NCBI GenBank assembly: GCA_021014325.1
Contig: CM037463.1
Span: forward strand, 8,253,001 to 8,317,000
Length of the DNA: 64,000 bases
Origin: Plazaster borealis
Lineage: Eukaryota > Echinodermata > Asteroidea > Forcipulatida > Labidiasteridae
Direction: 5' to 3'
Below are positions 57,220-64,000 of the stretch, in pieces. Within the stretch, counting starts at the first letter, position 1. Every line of letters starts with the position of its first letter. The notes under the pieces are model-generated. The model was not told the DNA's origin. It ran no database searches and worked only from the letters and a program-made list of their open reading frames with translations. The position numbers and the translations under genes are program-made.

Positions 57220-57435
57220 TCATAGCACGTCACTACTCAAAGTGCGCACAGGGCAGCAGCTGTACACATTATTTACACAAACATCTAAGTGATCGTCAAT
57301 TAGAACAAAACGATACATAATAAATGAATTCGAAACATATTGATGTATACATCGGTAGGCAACCCAGGGGTCAGGCTCAAGAAACCCATACTTTCTATAC
57401 CAGCTCGGTGGAACTCTCTCTGTCAATCGAACTCC
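57220..57435 (-). CDS. Possible exon or short ORF, unknown product
   Basis: A minus frame from ATG 57450 reads MLKDDGVRLTERVPPSWYRK, then YGFLEPDPWVAYRCIHQYV, and ends at 57220. The composition is balanced, not repeat-like, and it lies just left of an R1 copy, 2.3 kb beyond the AOX stop. I recognise no family. A terminal exon of an unseen gene or a chance frame are both possible. Confidence 0.25.
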   Translation of the reverse strand, partial: GVRLTERVPPSWYRKYGFLEPDPWVAYRCIHQYVSNSFIMYRFVLIDDHLDVCVNNVYSCCPVRTLSSDVL

Positions 57436-57513
57436 GTCGTCCTTCAACATTCTGGTCCAGTTAACGTCATGAAATCAATACTTTTTAATTTTCTATTTTT
57501 GTTTGTTTTTGTC

Positions 57514-57880
57514 TTTAAAGGCACTGTACACGTTTGGTAATTCCTCAAAATATATATTAAAAACTGACTTGGTAACGAGCAACAGAGAGCTGTTGATAGT
57601 ATAAAACATTGTGAGAAACGACTCCCTCTGAAGAGGTAATTGAGGAAGAGGTAATTGCTCACTAAAATAATAAAAGACTTCTTGCAAGAAGTTTTTATTC
57701 CTATCTGAAAGCACACAAATTTATACAACGAGGGCGTTTTTTCTTTCATCATTTTCTTGCAACTGCGATGACCAATTGAGCCCAAATTTTCACAGGCTTG
57801 TTATTTTATGCATATGTTGGGATACACCAAGTGAGAACACTGGTCTTTGACAATTACCAAACGTGTTCAGTGCCTTTAAA
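57514..57880 (-). repeat. R1 element, abutting R2
   Basis: TTTAAAGGCACTGTACACG to CGTGTTCAGTGCCTTTAAA. Confidence 0.8.
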
Positions 57881-58226
57881 GCCCCTGTATACTATTGGTA
57901 AGATCGAAAAACACAAATGTTCACAGATTCACACATAACTTATATGATTTAAAGTAAGTAATGGTAGAAAAGGTTCCTTAAAATATTACTGCCTAAAATG
58001 TTATCGTTTCTGAGAAATGAGTAAAACAATAGTTTTTATCACACGCGATAAAAACTCGATGTTTGAAAAAATAGATACCAAGGTCTCTTTTCACTATTTT
58101 CTCGTGACCTCGATGACTAATTGAGCTCAAAGTTTCACATGTTTTTTTGTTCATGCATTATGATGAATCACACAAAATGTGGACACTGATTTTGAGCTGT
58201 TACCAAAAGTGTACAATCCCTTTAAA
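57881..58226 (-). repeat. R2 element (reverse)
   Basis: Begins directly at the R1 edge. TGGTAAGATCGAAAAACAC to AGCTGTTACCAAAAGTGTAC. Confidence 0.8.
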
Positions 58227-58750
58227 TGAGCTTACGGTTTTGACAGCAGCTACTGTAACTACGTTTACCTTTTATTTGTAGCGGTAATTGTTATTCAGTT
58301 ATGTGTTTGTACATTGTAAACTTTAAATGCTATTAATTTGACACTGGTAATTAATTAATGTGATATACCTTACTAAAACATTACATTATTTGCTATATTA
58401 TTTATTATTATTTTAAAGCTCACATTATGAAAGACACTACTTAAACAGGGGCTCTGATGTCAAATTCAGCCTTTCATGAAGACTCTTTTGGAAAATGAGT
58501 TCATCACAAAAATGAATTTGACCTTTGAGCCCCTCTTTAATATTAAAATACTCCATTCATCTATCAAAAATACATTACACTATATTACACTATATAGACA
58601 AGGCACAAACATTAAACGTATCTATGGAATTCTAGGTTTATTTCGTTTTTAAATTCCGAAGAAAGCACCAAAAAATATACTCAATCTTTTAAACATACAA
58701 AATGTTAACATGTGTTGATATCGATTTTGGGTTGAACAAAGACAAATTGA
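58227..58750. other. Intergenic; no gene supported
   Basis: SINE tail on its right side; nothing else recognised. Confidence 0.4.
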
Positions 58751-58751
58751 C

Positions 58752-58821
58752 AAGAGCAGGATTTGAACCAACGACCTCCGGTTTAACGTGCCGGCGCTCT
58801 ACCAACTGAGCTATCCAGCCC
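58752..58821 (-). mobile_element. tRNA-like head of a SINE
   Basis: Minus strand starts GGGCTGGATAGCTCAGTTGG (box A) and contains GTTGGTTCAAATCCTGC (box B). The acceptor ends do not pair (5' GGGCTGG against 3' CTGCTCT), the T stem is weak and the anticodon loop lacks the conserved T before the anticodon. It is therefore a tRNA-derived SINE, not a working tRNA gene. Confidence 0.7.
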
Positions 58822-59195
58822 TATGTTGGCGGTCTCCCTATTTTGTCAATATCTTTGTTCGGGGGGGGGGGGTGCCAGTCAGAAACGTATTGATATCACT
58901 GGAAGAATGTATTGTACAACCCTTCCATCACAGCCGTCCCCAAATCCAACCAAAATTTCTGGAAAATATTGTAAAGTTAATTATTTTTCTTAACAATATT
59001 TGCCAAATTACTTTTAGTATGTTCTTTCTCATTGAATCAACACATCCACCACAACCAGCCTGGGAAGGTTTTTTCTTAAAAGTGCAAAAATTCCTCATAT
59101 TTCACCATGAAAATAATAGCTTTGCTTTACATTTTGGTGACTTTCAAAACTGAAAAAAAGAAAGATTTCCAGGTCATCTATTTTCCATAATCTGA
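58822..59195. other. Intergenic; no gene supported
   Basis: Poly-G run near 58861. A plus open frame here overlaps the SINE head and is not called. Confidence 0.4.
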
Positions 59196-59768
59196 TCCAT
59201 CTATTGTCCTTAAAATGATCCTTCAATTGTCCTTAATCTAAAACGTCTATTGTTTTTAATTTGATCCATATATTGTCTGTCCTTATTGTTAACCAGATGT
59301 CCTTAATCTGAACCAGCTATTGTCCTTAATCTGATCCATGCTATTTTCCTTAATGTGATCCATGCTATTGTGCATATACTGATCCATCTATTGTTTTTAA
59401 TTTGATCCATATATTGTCCTTATTGTTATCCAGTTAATGTCCTTAATCTGAACCCGCTATTTTCCTAATCTGAACCAGCTATTATCCTTAATCTGATCAA
59501 TGCTATTGTATTTAGTTTGATCCAACTATTGTCCTTAATCTGATCCATGCTCTTGTACATATACAGATCCGTCTATTGTTTTTAATTTGATCCACATATT
59601 GTCCTTATTGTTATCAAGTTAATGTCCTTAATCTGAACCAGCTATTGTCCTCAATCGTATCCATGCTATTGTACTTAATCTGATCCATCTTTTGTCCTTA
59701 ATTTGATCCAGCTATTGTCTTTAATTTAATCCAGCTATTGTCCTTTATCTGATCCATGCTATTGTCCT
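59196..59768 (-). repeat. About 24-bp minisatellite in the AOX 3' UTR, starting at the stop codon
   Basis: Roughly two dozen diverged copies of (minus strand) GGACAATAGCATGGATCAGA plus four or so bases. The unit nearest the gene contains the last AOX codons GGA-CAA-TAG. A larger repeat (about 140-180 bp) built from these units recurs at about 59249, 59391 and 59571. Confidence 0.8.
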
Positions 59769-59884
59769 GGTGGGAAGGGATTATCTTCATCAGGTTTGAG
59801 ATCGCTCAATGAGTGGTTCACCTCCCTATGGTGTGCTTCGTCCGCTCTAATGGCTAATATCATATCCCTCATTTGGGCATCAGG
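59759..59884 (-). CDS. AOX: AOX last exon
   Basis: 126 nt: acceptor GTTTTGCAG, then PDAQMRDMILAIRADEAHHR, EVNHSLSDLKPDEDNPFPPG, Q and TAG. All 41 residues fit AOX length and motif spacing, with no frameshift. Confidence 0.95.
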   Translation of the reverse strand, partial: PDAQMRDMILAIRADEAHHREVNHSLSDLKPDEDNPFPPGQ

Positions 59885-62516
59885 CTGCAAAACAAATCAA
59901 CAAAAACAAAGCTTTGTCAGAAAAAAATTAAATAGGTGGGTAATTAACAAGGAAAAACCTGAATTATACTTCCAATATGAAAGCTCGCTCATTGTAAAGT
60001 GTATTATAGACGATGTGACCTCTGTTTACATTCAAACCGCCCCGCCCTCTGTTGACAAAACACTCGTTTCCGCCGGGCAAGAAGACGCGTACTCATGGTA
60101 ACATTGCGTGTCCTTTATAGCTGGCTGTCAGTACACAAATGCGCGCGCATGTCGCCGGGCAAAAGCCCGGCGACATGCGCGCGCATCATGTTATGGTTTT
60201 CGAATGACGTCAGAGGTCACATCGTCTATACTACTAGTACCAATTTTTGTATACATGTTGTGTATTCTGGCCAATTTTATGTTTGTCAAAAGACCACACC
60301 AATTTTCCCTGATGTTACAACAAAGTCCTATCTAATCTAATCTAATCTAATGTAATTTTCCAAAGAAATCATTCTGTCTCAAATGCGGTCAAAGACAGTG
60401 TTTGAAGACACTACAATTCATCAGTGCTTATTTTTATGGCCACAATGAAAATAAGACTGCAATATGAATTTGCACCTAATCTTTCCTGAAAGATAAACTG
60501 CTTTCTGTTTTTTTTTACTCAAACATGAATTTGATGAAATTTCCACAAACTGGGTGTATGGTTCACAGTGGCGTAACCAAAGGAAGGGGGGGCAGGGGCG
60601 GAAACATCCCCCCTTTCAATTGAAAATGTCTGGTTATGACATTGATTGTGTGTTAATTGAAAACTAGTGAGGGGAATAAATACTCTTCAGCGAAACCATG
60701 ATGGACTTTTCCTTCAAATAAATAATCCACTCACTTTCTCATTTAGTTTTTTCAATTTTTAAAAGATTTCCTGGGTCGCCTAATTTGTAATACGACAAAT
60801 TTAAAAGACACTGGCCTACTTCAGATTGCAAGCCTCTGTGTACATTTAAATTTCATTGTATACATTCGTATCACACTTATGATAGGATCGGACACTAGAT
60901 GGCAGCACACTTACACAGGTTCTGTTTCCATTTATCAGGTTTCAGTACAGTAATTTTCAGGTGATGAAAATTTAAACAGGACAATGTGTTTGCTGCCACC
61001 TATTGGTATGAATGTATCCAGGTTATGATACTGGGAGTTTATTTTGTATTAGTGAGGGAAAAGCTTAGGTTTTTTTGGTATAGACAACAGTCATAGGAAA
61101 ATCTGAACTGTTCTTCACCATAACATACAAGTGGTAGGAAATGAAATCTAGACGGAAAGAAACAGCATTGAACAGTGATTGCTCTATGTTCTGACACCCC
61201 TATGTTTTGACAACCCTATGGACTGATAACCCCTTGTGAGTGCACAGTCACGCTTAGGGTTTAGGGGCTAGGGTTGAGGTTGGGTTAGGATTAGGGTTAG
61301 GATTAAGAAAACTCATTAGGATTGTCAGAACATAGGGGTGTCGGAGCATAGGTATGTTAGTCATTGGACAGCTATGTGATCGTACATGAATGAAATAACA
61401 TGATAATACTAGCAGTCTAGCTGATAATATTAATACAGCATCTGTAAGGCACATTTTCCCATTCAAACGTGCCAGTCTGAAGAAGACAATTATCACGAAT
61501 AGTTGTAAGCCATGCAGTGCCTTGATTGTGAGTAGCAGTATTTTGAATTGAAGTTGTTTTACCCATAAATTTGTAAATTTTTAATCAGGGTTAACAACCC
61601 CATTGTCTCCCCTTGGTCTCAAGTGACACCCCTTAAACTCACCATAGGGTGTTCAGCGTTCTCCCTAAAGGTATCGTACACGTTTGGTAATGACTCAAAA
61701 CAAATATTAGCATAAAAACTTACTTGGTAACTAGCAACGGAGAGCTGTTGATAGTATAATTGTAGGAAACGACTCCCTCTGAAGTAACATAGTTTTTGAG
61801 AAAGAGGTAATTTCTCACTAAAATAATAAAAACTTCTTGCAAGAAGTTTTTATTCCTATCTGAAAGCACACAAATTTGTACAAGGGTGTTTTTTCTTTCA
61901 TTGTTTTCTTGCAACTTTGTTGACCAATTGAGCCCAAATTTTCACAGGCTTGTTATTTTATGCATATGTTGGGATACACCGAGTGAGAATACTGGTCTTT
62001 GACAATTTCCAAACGTGTTCAGTGCCTTTAACAGTGGTTTGCTGGCCAAATGCCAGTTAAAACACCTGAGGACCAGTCAAAATTCACTCCGACTGGCTAG
62101 TTCAGTTTGAAAAGCTTCCCTATTGTCATTTGAAATATGGACCAGTGAAAAAGCTGATGGACTAGTGAAATGCCAAGCTAACTGGTCCTGCTGGCCAGTC
62201 ACTAAAAAAGTTAAGGGCAACCCCACTGTTACATGTTAAGATGCTCAAGGATTTATGGATCCTCTACTACATCACACCACAAAATTTTGAACTACAGATT
62301 TTGTACCAATCAAAAAGGCAATGCCATGCGACCCTTTATAGTTCACATCCAGTTTAAAAAAAAACCCTAAAGGCACAGGGAGATAATTATTAACAAATCA
62401 AAAAAATAAAAGCTCTCAGAGAAAGTAGAAATCCATACCTTTAGTTTCCAGTATCTGACTGCTAGATCCGGAGCGGCCATGTTACCCCAAACTTTGAGCT
62501 TCCCATCATCAAGGTC
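59759..62516 (-). CDS. AOX: Alternative oxidase, C-terminal part (5' exons off window)
   Basis: Two minus-strand exons, 62516-62439 and 59884-59759, join in phase 0 to give 67 residues and a TAG stop. The first has the AOX-type AAPDLAVRYWKL. The second has AIRADEAHHREVNH, the most conserved C-terminal AOX motif, with the Glu and His that bind the di-iron centre in an E-x-x-H arrangement, and it ends NPFPPGQ as in other animal AOX. AOX is a ubiquinol oxidase of the inner mitochondrial membrane that reduces oxygen without pumping protons. It is absent from vertebrates but known in echinoderms, tunicates and molluscs. The mitochondrial targeting sequence and the first iron ligands are outside the window. 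Confidence 0.93.
60003..60233. mobile_element. R11 foldback element with a perfect central hairpin
   Basis: Outer inverted ends TATAGACGATGTGACCTCTG and CAGAGGTCACATCGTCTATA. The centre (about 60138-60187) is a perfect hairpin: arms TGCGCGCGCATGTCGCCGGG and complement, loop near AAAA. Confidence 0.85.
61190..61362. mobile_element. R10 telomere-repeat element, second copy
   Basis: CTATGTTCTGACACCCCTAT at the left and AACATAGGGGTGTCGGAGCA at the right flank degenerate TTAGGG-type repeats (about 61253-61308). Confidence 0.7.
61665..62032 (-). repeat. R1 element in AOX intron
   Basis: CTAAAGGTATCGTACACGTT to AACGTGTTCAGTGCCTTTAA. Confidence 0.8.
62439..62516 (-). CDS. AOX: AOX penultimate exon
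   Basis: 78 nt, phase 0-0, acceptor ATTTCTTGTAG, donor AAG|GTATGG. Reads DLDDGKLKVWGNMAAPDLAV and RYWKLK; the AP..A..YW core is the AOX motif between the EEE and DEAHH helices. Confidence 0.9.
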
Positions 62517-64000
62517 CTACAAGAAATAATACAAAATTATCCTTTGAACACCAAGCAAGGCCAGTGGGGAAGGTAACACTGATAAAAGATGTAACTGGAA
62601 AATCTATGGATAATTTTGGGGGAAAATAAGTATTTTGATATACCACACACACAGAGATCCTTCTCATTTGATTGGTGGAACACGCGTCACGTGTCATCCA
62701 AGATTTTACCATGCTGCCACAACGCTCCACAATTTAATATTGGAGTAAAAATTAATCATTCCCAGCCCATTTGTTGACACAGCAGACAAGGTTGGTTTTT
62801 TCGACCATGTTGCTGTTAACTGGCACTACCACACCGTACCACACAGAGCCTTGCCTATGCACCGGCCTTTCCCAAATGCAGGCATACCATTTGCAGACAT
62901 GAGAAAAGTTAATGTTCAAGGTTCAAGGATCAAGGTTAATTTATGTTCCTTCTGATGTTGATGTGACTTTTTTTTTAAATCAATGTTTACAGTACATTTC
63001 AGACTTCTAGACCCATTTTAACCTCCTGAAATTGTACTTTTCAAAGGAAAAGTGACGATGTGTTGTGATATGTACTAAGGGACTATTTTCCCCCGCGTAG
63101 TATTGTACATGTAAGAGGTCTCTCTGCCTTTCTTGAGTTAGCATTAAACCAGTTATCACTTCACCCCCTACCCAAACACAAAGACCCGATTGCTGTTGTA
63201 TTCGACGGAAGGAGAAACAGATACCTTTTACAGGGATTAGTTTGGACAAAGACCCCCTTATTCTAGACCCTGAACTTACAATGATACAATTTAGGAGGTT
63301 TACAGACTCTGTGCATCACCAGAAATATAAAAACTACAGGTTCGGACACAATGTGGACTATTTCTTTTTTCCTTTTGTGATTGCTTTACTTCCTTTGAAA
63401 AAAATGTGAAGGCTCAAGGAGGTTTTGAATAAAAACCTAAATCAGGAAAAAACTTGAGAAATCACATCAGGGTTTGAAATTAAAACTGGACCGCAAGGCC
63501 CGAGGCCAGTACTTTTAGCGTTGGGCCAGTAAAATCACGACTGGACAAGCCCGATGATCTGGTGTTTTTTCAATTGACTAACAACAGTAATACCTCATTG
63601 TGTAGGATCTTTGTGAAAAATGTTGACAATGAATCTGATATATTTCTTTCAATTCTGTTGAACATCAAAGTAGCATGACAAATGCTTGTTCAACTCATTT
63701 TGAATCTGGTCTTGTAAAACATATTTTGGTCCAGTAAAAATGTTGAGCTACAAGCCCTGGAGTCTTGTGGATTTTCCTCCAAAATTCGAACCCTGCACAA
63801 TCCTGCTATTATCCCTGAACAAAAATACTACAGAGATGCCACTGCGGTAACGAAAAAAAACCTGAAAATTATTTTTCCTTAGACAAAAGCAGAAAGCCAA
63901 TGAATAAATGTCGCGAGTGGTAGCCTTTGTGACAAATTATCGCAGAGCAATCATCGCAGAGATGCCAACATTGAATTCCCTAAAGAGTAGAACCGCCGAG
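62517..64000. other. Probably AOX intron; no exon recognised
   Basis: The preceding AOX exon should encode the EEEA-type helix, and it was not found here. The region has the CCAGT-rich repeat (63480-63740) and no other recognisable feature. Confidence 0.5.

Larger units (their letters stand above)
59885..62438 (-). other. AOX intron with repeats
   Basis: 2.55-kb intron holding R11 (60003-60233), an R13-like terminus (about 60567), R10 (61190-61362), R1 (61665-62032) and a motif series with ACTGGCC/GGCCAGT (62040-62220) that recurs at 63480-63740. Confidence 0.7.

Noticed and set aside
58752..58821. A functional tRNA gene
   Set aside because: Box A and box B are present, but the acceptor stem does not pair and the anticodon loop is irregular, as in a SINE head.
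1..64000. CRISPR arrays, bacterial operons or viral genomes
   Set aside because: Spliced genes, SINEs and MITEs show nuclear animal DNA. No spacer-repeat arrays, polymerase or capsid genes are present.

Overview
The window is animal nuclear DNA: AT-rich, with short exons bounded by GT-AG introns and dense short interspersed repeats. It is probably an echinoderm, most likely a sea star. That placement rests on recognising the most abundant repeat family (termini AGGCAYYGTACACGTTTGG) and on an animal-type alternative oxidase; it is inference, since no marker gene is present. All three genes I can support lie on the minus strand.

Left end (1054-4436): the 5' part of gene B, a secreted or membrane mucin-like protein. 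It has a signal-peptide exon, one Thr-rich exon and the N-terminal half of a SEA domain, and runs off the left edge. Centre-left (16542-22772): gene A, a complete six-exon paralogue of 734 codons. It encodes a signal peptide, about 27 copies of a 16-residue Thr/Ala repeat, eight copies of a 7-residue GTTQAAG-type repeat, a SEA domain with a GSIIA autocleavage-type site, one transmembrane helix and a 21-residue tail. The shared exons of A and B have the same phases, and two have the same lengths (52 and 128 nt), so they are a tandem duplicate pair. Right end (59759-62516): the last two coding exons of an alternative oxidase (AOX), whose 5' exons lie beyond the right edge.

The rest, including about 37 kb between gene A and AOX, holds no gene I can name. 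It is a mosaic of non-autonomous elements: at least a dozen inverted-terminal-repeat families, three tRNA-derived SINE types, several minisatellites, two telomere-repeat-bearing elements and a few promoter-like blocks. No reverse transcriptase or transposase ORF was seen, so every mobile element here is non-autonomous or a remnant.

The most notable non-coding items are a hammerhead-ribozyme fold on the minus strand near 3.65 kb (Penelope-like retroelement type), a three-level nested insertion at 11.6-13.1 kb, a tandem array of Pol III box B-like motifs at 48.3-49.0 kb, and a minisatellite whose unit overlaps the AOX stop codon.
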